Source of the DNA: an uncultured Clostridia bacterium | GTDB lineage: Bacteria > Bacillota > Clostridia > Oscillospirales > Oscillospiraceae | NCBI GenBank assembly: GCA_946187475.1 | Contig: CAMHRJ010000092.1 | Span: forward strand, 1-7,912 | Length of the DNA: 7,912 bases | Direction of reading: 5' to 3' | Shown here: positions 1-5,485 of the stretch, piece by piece | Layout: each line of letters begins with the position of its first letter | Numbering within the stretch: position 1 is the stretch's first letter | Position numbers and translations under genes: made by a program | Notes under the pieces: model-generated | The model's input: the letters and a program-made list of their open reading frames with translations, nothing else | Told to the model about the DNA's origin: nothing | Databases searched by the model: none

Positions 1-32
1 ACACCACAGGCCTGTGGTGTGCATTTTTATTT
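1..32 (+). terminator. Probable intrinsic terminator of an upstream gene outside the window
   Basis: Positions 1-20 form a perfect 20-nt palindrome (ACACCACAGG then CCTGTGGTGT). It is followed after GCA by five T at 24-28 and three more T at 30-32. A GC-containing stem followed by a U-tract is the usual form of an intrinsic terminator. The palindrome has no spacer, so a real RNA hairpin would open a small central loop. The gene it would serve is not in the window. Confidence 0.55.
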
Positions 33-47
33 CACGGATTTCAATCA

Positions 48-223
48 TTTTGCCGCCGGAGCTTTGCTTCGGCGCGCAAAATACTTTACACGAAGAAAGG
101 TATTTTTCTCTTCGCAAGTCGCACTTGCGCCAAAAATACCTTTCGCAGTGCTTTATCCGGCAAAAAATAGTGGTTTTTTGCCGGCATAAATCACCAGACC
201 CGCAGCTTTCACTGCGGGTCTGG
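48..223. repeat. Array of four consecutive inverted repeats (hairpins)
   Basis: Four long inverted repeats follow each other with little between them. Hairpin A: 48-53 TTTTGC pairs with 76-81 GCAAAA, enclosing 55-62 with 66-73 (one G-U pair). Hairpin B: a 13-bp arm at 95-107 (GAAAGGTATTTTT) pairs perfectly with 132-144, and an inner 7-bp stem 113-119/123-129 closes a CGC loop. Hairpin C: 157-167 (CCGGCAAAAAA) pairs with 174-184. Hairpin D: 12-bp arms 194-205 and 212-223 close a CTTTCA loop. No credible protein reads through. This could be stacked terminators, a dispersed repeat element, or a structured RNA; the sequence alone does not decide. Confidence 0.7.
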
Positions 224-459
224 CTTGCTGGGGATGGAGAAAAAGAAGAAAGAAAAAGATGGGGAAGCAAATGAAAAAACGATTTCTATGCGTGCCTTCG
301 TTAAGGATTTTATGCGTTTTACCTTAGGTAAACCTTAAAAAATCTTAACTTTGACTCAAGAATACACTATTTTTTGCCATTTGTCCAGCGCTTTTTCAAA
401 TTATTTCTATTTTTATGCAAACACACAAAGATGAACTGGAAACTTTTGCGAATTTGCAC
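224..459. other. AT-rich gene-free stretch with one dyad
   Basis: No gene is supported here. The stretch is A/T-rich with purine runs (about 235-265). The one clear structure is a dyad at 318-332, TTTACC-TTA-GGTAAA, flanked by a second matching pair, TTAAGG at 301-306 and CCTTAA at 333-338. This could be a protein-binding site or a weak hairpin. No promoter or ribosome binding site placed ahead of a plausible reading frame was seen. Confidence 0.5.
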
Positions 460-488
460 TTGACATCGACGATAAAGCGTGCAATAAT
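460..488 (+). promoter_or_regulatory. Sigma-A-type promoter for the riboswitch-symporter transcript
   Basis: A perfect -35 TTGACA lies at 460-465. With a 17-bp spacer the -10 is AATAAT at 483-488 (5 of 6 consensus bases). This would start transcription near 495, just before the glycine riboswitch, which fits its place as the leader of the symporter gene. Confidence 0.75.
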
Positions 489-520
489 ATACGGCGAACT
501 GAAAAACGTTTCCGTGGAAG

Positions 521-550
521 CCTCCTGAATGCCGTATGGCAGACCGGAGG
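521..550 (+). ncRNA. Stem upstream of the glycine aptamer (possible ghost aptamer)
   Basis: CCTCC at 521-525 pairs with GGAGG at 546-550, enclosing a small GCC-GTAT-GGC hairpin at 531-540. Single glycine aptamers are known to carry a vestigial partner stem, a 'ghost aptamer', on one side. A stem on the 5' side would match the single-aptamer class related to aptamer 2. That role is inferred from position only. Confidence 0.35.
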
Positions 551-556
551 GGGAGG

Positions 557-637
557 AAGCTCTGGAGAATCCCGCTGTGGGCGGGTGCCGAAGGTGCAAG
601 GCGAAAGCCGAATCTCTCAGGCAAAAGGACAGAGCAG
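557..637 (+). ncRNA. Glycine riboswitch, single aptamer (gcvT-type)
   Basis: The conserved glycine aptamer core is readable. P1 is GCTCTG (559-564) with CAGAGC (630-635). The 5' strand GGAGA (564-568) faces TCTCT (613-617). A hairpin CCCGC/GCGGG (571-575/581-585) is followed by the conserved GCCGAAGG...GCAA segment (587-599). A GGC-GAAA-GCC hairpin follows, and then the hallmark AATCTCTCAGGCAAAAGGAC (611-630). Only one full aptamer is present. It lies upstream of an AGCS-family amino-acid symporter, a known context for glycine riboswitches. The RNA would sense glycine and set expression of that gene through the terminator at 680-710. Whether glycine turns it on or off is not settled by sequence. 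Confidence 0.96.
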
Positions 638-679
638 GCGTCAAACGATTGCCGCGCTTGTTTTTGTTGATTCTTCAGA

Positions 680-710
680 GTCGTTATCCGATCCGGATGA
701 CGGCTTTTTT
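680..710 (+). terminator. Intrinsic terminator in the riboswitch expression platform
   Basis: An 11-bp stem pairs 680-690 (GTCGTTATCCG) with 694-704 (CGGATGACGGC), including two G-U pairs and an ATC loop. It is followed at once by six T at 705-710. It sits between the glycine aptamer and the symporter start, so it is the likely regulated terminator. A weaker hairpin, 635-640 with 655-660 followed by TTTTTG, lies just upstream and could take part. Confidence 0.85.
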
Positions 711-755
711 GTTTGCAAAAACGGCAAAACCCGTAACAGAAAAGGAGAGAACACA

Positions 756-2174
756 ATGACATTTGCGGAGATTGTCACAGCGGTAGACAATTTTGCGTGG
801 GGCCCGGTGATGCTGGTCCTGCTGGTGGGCACGGGTCTGTATCTCAGCATCCGTTCCGGTTTCCTGCAGTTCACCCGATTCGGCTACGCCATGCGCAACA
901 CCATCGGTAAGATCTTCACCAAGCAGTCGGCGGGCAAGGGCGAGGTCACCCCGTTCCAGGCCATGACCACCGCGCTGGCCGGCACCGTCGGCACCGGCAA
1001 CATCGCCGGCGTCACCGGCGCGATCTTCATCGGCGGCCCCGGCGCTGTGTTCTGGCTGTGGATCTCCGCCCTGGTGGGCATGGTCACCAAGTATTCCGAG
1101 GTCGTTCTGGCCGTTCGCTATCGCGAGCGCAATGAGGCCGGCGACTGGGTGGGCGGCCCCATGTACTACATCAAGAACGGCCTGGGCAAGAGCTGGATGT
1201 GGCTGGCCTATGTCTTTGCGTTCTTCGGCATGATGGCCTCCTTCGGCATCGGCAACACCACCCAGGTGGACTCCATTGCCACGGCCATCGGCACTGCGGT
1301 CACCTCCTTCGGCGGTGACGCTTCCAGCAGCACCTTCCGCATCGTCATCGGCGTCATCGTCGCGGTGTTCGCGGCGGTAGTCATCATCGGCGGCATCAAG
1401 CGCATCGGCGCCGTCACCGAAAAGCTGGTCCCCTTCATGGCGGTTGTTTACATCCTCGCGGCGCTGGTCGTGGTCTTTGCGAACCTGGGCCAGATCGGCG
1501 CGGTCCTGGGTGCCATCTTCCAGGGTGCCTTCAGCCCCCGGGCCATCGCCGGCGGTGCGCTGGGCGTGGGCATCATGACCACCATCCAGAAGGGCATTGC
1601 CCGCGGCGTGTTCTCCAATGAGGCGGGCCTCGGCTCCGCGCCCATTGCCCACGCTGCCACCTCCGAGACCGACCCCGTGAAGCAGGGCGTCTACGGCATC
1701 TTCGAGGTGTTCATGGACTCCATCGTCATCTGCACGCTGACCTCTCTGGCCCTGCTCATGGGCCTGGCCGGTCAGGTGGGCATCGACGGCATCGAGTGGG
1801 GCGTGAGCCACGGCAGCGAGATGGTGGTCTCCGCCTTCTCCGGCATCTTCGGCGGCAAGATTGCTTCCATCATCATCGCCGTGGGTCTGAGCCTCTTCGC
1901 CCTGTCCACCATCCTCAGCTGGTCCCTGTATGGCTCCCGCTGCTGCGAGTTTATCTTTGGCAAGGCTTCCAAGCCGGCCACGCTGATCTATAAGATCGTC
2001 TTCTGCATCATCCTGGTGGTGGGCTCCACCCTGGGTCTGGACGTGGTCTGGGACATCGGCGACGCCCTGAATGGCCTCATGGCGATCCCGAATCTGGTGG
2101 CGCTGCTGCTCCTTTCCGGCACGGTCATCAAGCTCACCAAGGAGCACTTCTCCAACAAAGAGAACCTCAAATAA
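756..2174 (+). CDS. Alanine/glycine:cation symporter (AGCS family)
   Basis: A 472-residue integral membrane transporter that would import alanine or glycine with Na+ (or H+). The family has a LeuT-type fold. The best signature is GGPGAVFWLWISALVG (about residues 93-108), a near match to the Na+:alanine symporter pattern. Also typical are GTVGTGNIAGV (76-86, in the family's substrate/ion-binding region), GGPMYYI (133-139) and ARGVFSNEAGLGSAP (from 282). Hydrophobic segments run the whole length, and the size is normal for the family (AlsT-like). The start at 756 is chosen because AAGGAGAG (742-749) stands 6 nt upstream. The longer open frame reaching back to 585 runs through the riboswitch. 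The riboswitch points to glycine as a physiological substrate, although alanine is equally possible. It appears monocistronic, with a strong hairpin at 2213-2250. Confidence 0.95.
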   Translation: MTFAEIVTAVDNFAWGPVMLVLLVGTGLYLSIRSGFLQFTRFGYAMRNTIGKIFTKQSAGKGEVTPFQAMTTALAGTVGTGNIAGVTGAIFIGGPGAVFWLWISALVGMVTKYSEVVLAVRYRERNEAGDWVGGPMYYIKNGLGKSWMWLAYVFAFFGMMASFGIGNTTQVDSIATAIGTAVTSFGGDASSSTFRIVIGVIVAVFAAVVIIGGIKRIGAVTEKLVPFMAVVYILAALVVVFANLGQIGAVLGAIFQGAFSPRAIAGGALGVGIMTTIQKGIARGVFSNEAGLGSAPIAHAATSETDPVKQGVYGIFEVFMDSIVICTLTSLALLMGLAGQVGIDGIEWGVSHGSEMVVSAFSGIFGGKIASIIIAVGLSLFALSTILSWSLYGSRCCEFIFGKASKPATLIYKIVFCIILVVGSTLGLDVVWDIGDALNGLMAIPNLVALLLLSGTVIKLTKEHFSNKENLK

Positions 2175-2212
2175 ACCGACTCCGATCCATTCCTCATTTT
2201 TCCTCAAAATCA

Positions 2213-2257
2213 ACGCGGAAGCGCGCACCAGCCGGTGCGCGCTTCTGCGTAGTATTT
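2213..2257 (+). terminator. Long GC-rich hairpin after the symporter gene, probable terminator
   Basis: A 17-bp stem pairs 2213-2229 with 2234-2250 around an AGCC loop, with a single G-U pair. It is very stable. The U-tract after it is poor (AGTATTT), so termination on the plus strand may be partial or assisted. It separates the symporter from the promoter at 2264. Confidence 0.65.
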
Positions 2258-2263
2258 GGAAGA

Positions 2264-2292
2264 TTGACAAAACAGCATTTTGTGCTTATAAT
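2264..2292 (+). promoter_or_regulatory. Perfect consensus promoter for the small SLH gene
   Basis: TTGACA at 2264-2269, a 17-bp spacer, and TATAAT at 2287-2292 match the sigma-A consensus at all 12 bases. Transcription should start near 2299, giving a short leader of about 40 nt. Strong, possibly constitutive expression is inferred. Confidence 0.9.
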
Positions 2293-2340
2293 AAAAATGG
2301 AATGATTCGACTACAAGATGTTGTTTTTGGAGGACATGAA

Positions 2341-2901
2341 ATGAAAAAACTGATCAGTCTGCTGCTGGTGCTGTGCCTGGCGTCCGCGCTTTTGAGCACC
2401 GCCGCGCTGGCCGAAGGGTTCGTGGACATCGAGGCGGGCTCCTATTACGAGAAGGCCGTCTATTGGGCCGTGGCCAACGACATCACCCGCGGCACGACCT
2501 ATTCCACCTTCTCGCCCAATGAGGGCTGCACCCGCGGCCAGATGGTGACCTTCCTCTGGCGCTGCGCCGGCAGTCCGAGACCCACTGTCATCCAGAGCCC
2601 CTTTACGGATGTGGCAGCGGATGACTATTACTTCAATGCGGTCTACTGGGCCCTGGAGCATGAGATTACCAAGGGTATCTCTGAGAAGGAGTTCGCGCCA
2701 AATGAGCCGGTGACCCGGGGCCAGACGGTGACCTTCCTCTGGCGCTGCGCCGGAAGCCCGAAGCCTGCCGACGGCGGCGAAATGTTCACGGACGTGAATC
2801 CGGAGTTCTATTACGCCGACGCCATCCGCTGGGCCCTGCAGATCAAGATCACTGCCGGCATGGGGGAGAACACCTTCCAGCCCGACGGGGTCAGATCGTG
2901 A
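2341..2901 (+). CDS. Exported SLH-domain protein, third repeat truncated
   Basis: A 186-residue protein with an N-terminal signal peptide (KK, then a leucine-rich core, then a likely cut after A22-L-A24). SLH repeats follow: repeat 1 about 26-77 (motif TRGQMVTFLWR), repeat 2 about 87-138 (motif TRGQTVTFLWR), and repeat 3 from about 148. SLH repeats bind cell-wall polysaccharide, often pyruvylated, and hold proteins on the surface. No catalytic domain is present, so its role beyond wall binding is unknown. The start has GGAGG (2329-2333) 7 nt upstream. Repeat 3 runs normally to FQPDG and then changes frame and stops after VRS, losing the TRGQ helix. The missing end (GQIVTFLYRSAG...) is readable in another frame to 3005. 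The third module is therefore probably non-functional, or the sequence carries an error here. Confidence 0.8.
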   Translation: MKKLISLLLVLCLASALLSTAALAEGFVDIEAGSYYEKAVYWAVANDITRGTTYSTFSPNEGCTRGQMVTFLWRCAGSPRPTVIQSPFTDVAADDYYFNAVYWALEHEITKGISEKEFAPNEPVTRGQTVTFLWRCAGSPKPADGGEMFTDVNPEFYYADAIRWALQIKITAGMGENTFQPDGVRS

Positions 2902-3005
2902 CCTTCCTCTATCGCTCCGCCGGTGAGGAGAACGCGGTCATCGCAACGGAGATCACCCCCGCGCCGCTGCCCACCCAGACCGCGGGAGAAAAGCCCACCG
3001 CCTGA
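2889..3005 (+). pseudogene. Out-of-frame 3' end of the SLH gene
   Basis: Reading from 2889 gives GQIVTFLYRSAGEENAV and then a proline/threonine-rich tail ending in GEKPTA, with a stop at 3003-3005. The first part clearly matches the second half of an SLH repeat (compare GQTVTFLWRCAG in repeat 2). It sits in a different frame from the gene before it and has no start or ribosome binding site of its own. Compared with repeat 2, four residues (PVTR) plus one base are missing at the junction, about 13 nt. One added base would restore the frame but not the TRG motif. Confidence 0.75.
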
Positions 3006-3017
3006 GCGGAGGATGCA

Positions 3018-3100
3018 GTAGGGGCGATTCATGAATCGCCCGTTTGGAGTCTTCCTTCTCACCAAATCGTGTGTGTAGGGGAGGGGCTTGCCCCTCCCGG
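3018..3100. repeat. Pair of GTAGGGG-type palindromic intergenic repeats
   Basis: Two short palindromes share the same edges, GTAGGGG at the left and CCCG at the right. The first is a perfect 20-nt palindrome at 3022-3041 (centre ATTCATGAAT). The second pairs 3079-3087 (GGGAGGGGC) with 3090-3098 around TT. I recognise this style as a dispersed intergenic repeat of gut Clostridia, but copy number cannot be seen in this window. No gene is supported between 3006 and 3178. Confidence 0.6.
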
Positions 3101-3134
3101 CAGACGATGCCGTATTTGCTGTAACATGACAAAC

Positions 3135-3163
3135 ACCCCGGCTCATTGAGCCGGGGTATTTTT
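3135..3163. terminator. Bidirectional intrinsic terminator between convergent SLH genes
   Basis: A perfect 10-bp stem, 3135-3144 (ACCCCGGCTC) with 3148-3157, closes an ATT loop. On the plus strand it is followed by ATTTTT (3158-3163). On the minus strand the stem is followed by a weaker T-rich GTTTG. It lies 16 nt past the stop of the minus-strand esterase and after the SLH gene, so it probably ends transcription from both sides. Confidence 0.85.
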
Positions 3164-3178
3164 ATAATTGCGATTGTC

Positions 3179-5173
3179 TTACTTCTTGAGCTCCATGTAG
3201 CGGTTCAGCACAGCCGCCAGCTGGGCGCGGGTGGACTCACCCTGGGGGGCGAAGGTACCGTCGCCCATGCCCATGACGATGGAGTGCTCCGTGGCCCAGA
3301 TCACGGCGGTCAGGGCGTAATCGCTGATGCTCGCGGCATCCTTGAACTGCGCCAGGACCGAGGGATCCACTGCGGTGTCCTTGCTGTAGCGGTACATCAT
3401 GGCAACCATCTGCTCGCGGGTGATGTTGGAGTTGGGGGTAAAGGTGGTAGCGCTGGTGCCCTGAACCACGCCGGTGTTGTAGCACCAGTTCACGGCGTCC
3501 TTATACCAGTCAGCCTTCAGATCCGTGAAGGGGCAGGTCATGCCGTCCACCTTCGGGGAACCGGCCATGCGGTAGATGACCGTGGCAAACTCGGCACGGG
3601 TGGTGGTGCTGTTGGGCGCGAAGGTGGTGTCATCCATGCCCTTCATGATGTCGTTCTCCCAGACATACTTGACGTTGTTGTAGTACCAGGAATTCTTGGC
3701 AACATCCGTGAAGGGGAACTTCTTGGTGGTGTCTTTGCCGTCATCGGGATTCTGACCATCGTCAGGCTGCTGGCCGTCATCGGGCTTCTGGCCGTCATCA
3801 GGCTTCTGGCTGTCATCGGGCTTCTGGCCGTCATCGGGCTTCTGACCATCGTCAGGCTTCTGACCGTCATCGGGCTTCTGACCGTCATCGGGCTGCTGGC
3901 CATCGTCAGGCTTCTGGCCGTCGTCAGGCTGCTGGCCGTCATCGGGCTTCTGGCCGTCATCGGGCTTCTGGCCATCATCAGGCTGCTGGCCATCATCAGG
4001 CTGCTGGCCATCGTCAGGCTGCTGGCCATCATCGGCCGCGTCCTCCGTGGGCAGGGCCGCGAAAATCTTGTCCGCGATGAATGCATGGCCGTTCAGCGTG
4101 GGGTGGGTACCGTGCTTCAGACCGGCGATGAATTCGGAGATGCCGTTGTCACCCAGAATGGCAGGGAAGTCGTGCACCTCGGGATCCCGGGAATCCACGA
4201 AGATGTATTCGCCGCGCTGGCTGCTCTGGTACTTCATGAACAGGTTCAGCGGCGCAATGAGCATAGCGCCCAGACGGCCCACAGGCAGCTTGCTGTCCTT
4301 GGTCAGAGTCACTTCGTTGAAGGGGTTATACATACCCACCACCACGATGGTGGCGTCGGGGTTCAGCTCGCGGATTCTCGCGATGTCCTTGTCAAAGTAC
4401 TCCTTGAACTGGGCCATGCCCTGCAGGGCGTACTTCAGGCTGCCGGTGAGGAAATCGAAGGTACCGGTGGCGAGGGTAGCGCTTGCCTTCAGATCATCGA
4501 ACTGCTTGAGAATGTCCTCGCCGTTTTCCATTCCCAGAATGTACTCGCGCAGCTTCTCGCGGACCTGGGCCTGAGCGACTTCCTGCTCGGTGGGTTCCTT
4601 GCCGGCCTCGGCAGCAGCCTTCAGGGCAGCCTCAATGGTGTACATGAGCATGCCGTAGGTCAGGGTGTCGTTGTTGCCGATCTCCAGCGTGATGAGATCG
4701 GAATCCTTCACCGCTGCGATGGTGTCGGCGCGCATCTTCTCGAACTGGGGCCACTCGGCTGCCAGCTTCTCCTGGCTGACGCCGCCGTTGCCGTCGGAGA
4801 TATCAATGGCATAAGAGGAGGCGAGGAAGGGGATGGTCAGATCGTCGCCCTTGGCGTCGTCGTTCAGCAGCCAGTCCAGATCCACGGCGCGGTTGCCGCA
4901 GTGGGTCATGGGGTAGAAGGTGGTAGCCTTCACAGCCTTGGCCACCAGATCGGGGTAGCTGCCTTCCACGCGGTAGCCGTCCAGAATATCGTCCTCAGGA
5001 ACGGGATAATCAGGCAGCCCATAGCCTGCGGGGATGCTGTCGCCCAGGGCGGTGTAGGTGTCATAGTGCTTCACAGTGTCCTTTGTGGCGGCGCTGCCGG
5101 GCATGGCCAGCAGGCCGAAGATCAGCGTCAGCGCAATGCACAGGCTGATCAGGCGTTTTGCAGAAGTTTTCAT
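3179..5173 (-). CDS. Secreted SGNH/GDSL-type esterase with PDDGQ linker and C-terminal SLH domains
   Basis: A 664-residue surface protein. Residues 1-29 are a signal peptide (likely cut after GSAA). About 36-374 form an SGNH hydrolase domain. It has GDSIPAGYG with nucleophile S46 in block I, G93 in CGNRAVDL as probable block II, GNND (166-169, oxyanion N168) in block III, and HPTLNGH from H357 in block V. The usual DxxH acid position is H354, so this may be a Ser-His dyad. Residues 381-476 are 16 six-residue repeats DDGQ(Q/K)P, an extended acidic linker. Three SLH domains follow (about 486-541, 549-602, 609-664) with motifs TRAE, TREQ and TRAQ. SGNH enzymes cleave acyl or acetyl esters, so wall-polymer or dietary glycan deacetylation is plausible but the substrate is unknown. 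CTCCTT at 5181-5186 (AAGGAG on the coding strand) sits 7 nt before the start. Confidence 0.92.
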   Translation of the reverse strand: MKTSAKRLISLCIALTLIFGLLAMPGSAATKDTVKHYDTYTALGDSIPAGYGLPDYPVPEDDILDGYRVEGSYPDLVAKAVKATTFYPMTHCGNRAVDLDWLLNDDAKGDDLTIPFLASSYAIDISDGNGGVSQEKLAAEWPQFEKMRADTIAAVKDSDLITLEIGNNDTLTYGMLMYTIEAALKAAAEAGKEPTEQEVAQAQVREKLREYILGMENGEDILKQFDDLKASATLATGTFDFLTGSLKYALQGMAQFKEYFDKDIARIRELNPDATIVVVGMYNPFNEVTLTKDSKLPVGRLGAMLIAPLNLFMKYQSSQRGEYIFVDSRDPEVHDFPAILGDNGISEFIAGLKHGTHPTLNGHAFIADKIFAALPTEDAADDGQQPDDGQQPDDGQQPDDGQKPDDGQKPDDGQQPDDGQKPDDGQQPDDGQKPDDGQKPDDGQKPDDGQKPDDSQKPDDGQKPDDGQQPDDGQNPDDGKDTTKKFPFTDVAKNSWYYNNVKYVWENDIMKGMDDTTFAPNSTTTRAEFATVIYRMAGSPKVDGMTCPFTDLKADWYKDAVNWCYNTGVVQGTSATTFTPNSNITREQMVAMMYRYSKDTAVDPSVLAQFKDAASISDYALTAVIWATEHSIVMGMGDGTFAPQGESTRAQLAAVLNRYMELKK
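3746..4033 (-). repeat. 18-bp tandem repeat, 16 units, coding the PDDGQ linker
   Basis: Sixteen in-frame 18-bp units encode DDGQQP or DDGQKP, with single DDSQKP and DDGQNP variants near the C-terminal end. Units differ mainly at synonymous third positions and at the Q/K codon. Because the unit is a multiple of three, changes in copy number would lengthen or shorten the linker without breaking the frame. The periodicity also keeps other frames open and produces long false reading frames on both strands. Confidence 0.95.
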
Positions 5174-5237
5174 GTCTTCTCTCCTTAACTCGTTCGTTTC
5201 CGATTCGAATTGTTCCGCACGTGATTGTGCAGATTAA

Positions 5238-5266
5238 ATTGTAACACAATCTTACAAACTTGTAAA
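5238..5266 (-). promoter_or_regulatory. Promoter of the esterase gene with overlapping TTGTAA half-sites
   Basis: On the minus strand the -35 is TTTACA (5266-5261) and the -10 is TACAAT (5243-5238), with a 17-bp spacer. Three copies of one hexamer lie across it: TTGTAA at 5239-5244, its inverse TTACAA at 5252-5257, and TTGTAA at 5260-5265. The last two form a perfect dyad with a 2-nt centre covering the -35. This arrangement suggests a repressor operator. The regulator is unknown. Confidence 0.7.
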
Positions 5267-5394
5267 TCCATTTTGCAATTAATATCATAAGAATATAGGA
5301 AAAAGTGAAACGGGCATCGCAGAGTCAAAACGCAGAGAAAACTGCTGTGTTTTCGGCAATAATCCGGCGAATTCATGAAATTAAACCGGCTGCC
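5267..5394. other. Gene-free spacer between divergent promoters
   Basis: No gene is supported. The spacer holds one small dyad (GAAAAC 5337-5342 with GTTTTC 5349-5354) and two copies of CCGGC. Together with the flanking promoters and the glnN leader it makes up the 349-nt divergent region between the esterase and glnN. Confidence 0.5.
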
Positions 5395-5423
5395 TTGACA
5401 ACACTGGAAAAAGGTAGTAAAGT
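5395..5423 (+). promoter_or_regulatory. Probable promoter for the glnN leader
   Basis: A perfect -35 TTGACA lies at 5395-5400. A 17-bp spacer places the -10 at TAAAGT (5418-5423), a 4 of 6 match. Transcription would begin near 5430, immediately before the attenuator hairpin. The weak -10 could mean that an activator is needed. Confidence 0.6.
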
Positions 5424-5433
5424 GACATCGGTG

Positions 5434-5485
5434 AAACGGCAATGGAGTCGCGGAGATGAAATCTCTGGAGTCATTGCCGTTTTTT
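5434..5485 (+). terminator. Attenuator-like terminator in the glnN leader
   Basis: An 11-bp perfect outer stem pairs 5434-5444 (AAACGGCAATG) with 5472-5482. An inner stem GAGAT/ATCTC (5453-5457/5461-5465) sits within it, and TTTTTT runs at 5480-5485. It lies between the promoter and glnN with no second promoter seen, so transcripts must pass it to reach the gene. Its left arm can instead fold as CGGC-AATGGA-GTCG (5437-5450), which excludes the terminator. This is a conditional terminator by layout; the signal is not shown by sequence. Confidence 0.75.

Noticed and set aside
14..274. An 86-residue plus-strand open frame at the left edge
   Set aside because: It runs through the hairpin array, has no ribosome binding site, and its peptide resembles no family I know.
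585..755. An upstream extension of the symporter, starting inside the riboswitch
   Set aside because: It would translate the aptamer and terminator. The start at 756 has a proper ribosome binding site and gives the normal family N terminus.
684..2270. A 528-residue minus-strand open frame opposite the symporter
   Set aside because: Its composition is Asp/Gly/His/Ala-rich with no domain, typical of an antisense frame of a GC-rich gene. The plus strand is clearly an AGCS transporter.
2336..2344. A two-codon reading frame (ATG AAA TGA) overlapping the SLH start
   Set aside because: It is closer than usual to the GGAGG (2-nt spacing), and such overlaps of ATGAAATG arise by chance. There is no evidence of a regulatory role.
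2811..3146. A 111-residue minus-strand open frame across the intergenic repeats
   Set aside because: It spans palindromic repeats and the out-of-frame SLH tail, has no ribosome binding site, and shows no recognisable domain.
3746..4033. The regular 18-bp repeats as a possible CRISPR array
   Set aside because: Units are contiguous with no unique spacers, and they encode a regular PDDGQ peptide in frame with the esterase.
3146..5188. A 680-residue plus-strand open frame opposite the esterase
   Set aside because: It is a mirror of the minus-strand gene. It is kept open by GC-rich codons and the 18-bp repeat (giving a monotonous LLAVIG pattern). It has no sensible start site, and the minus strand has a signal peptide, SGNH motifs and SLH domains.
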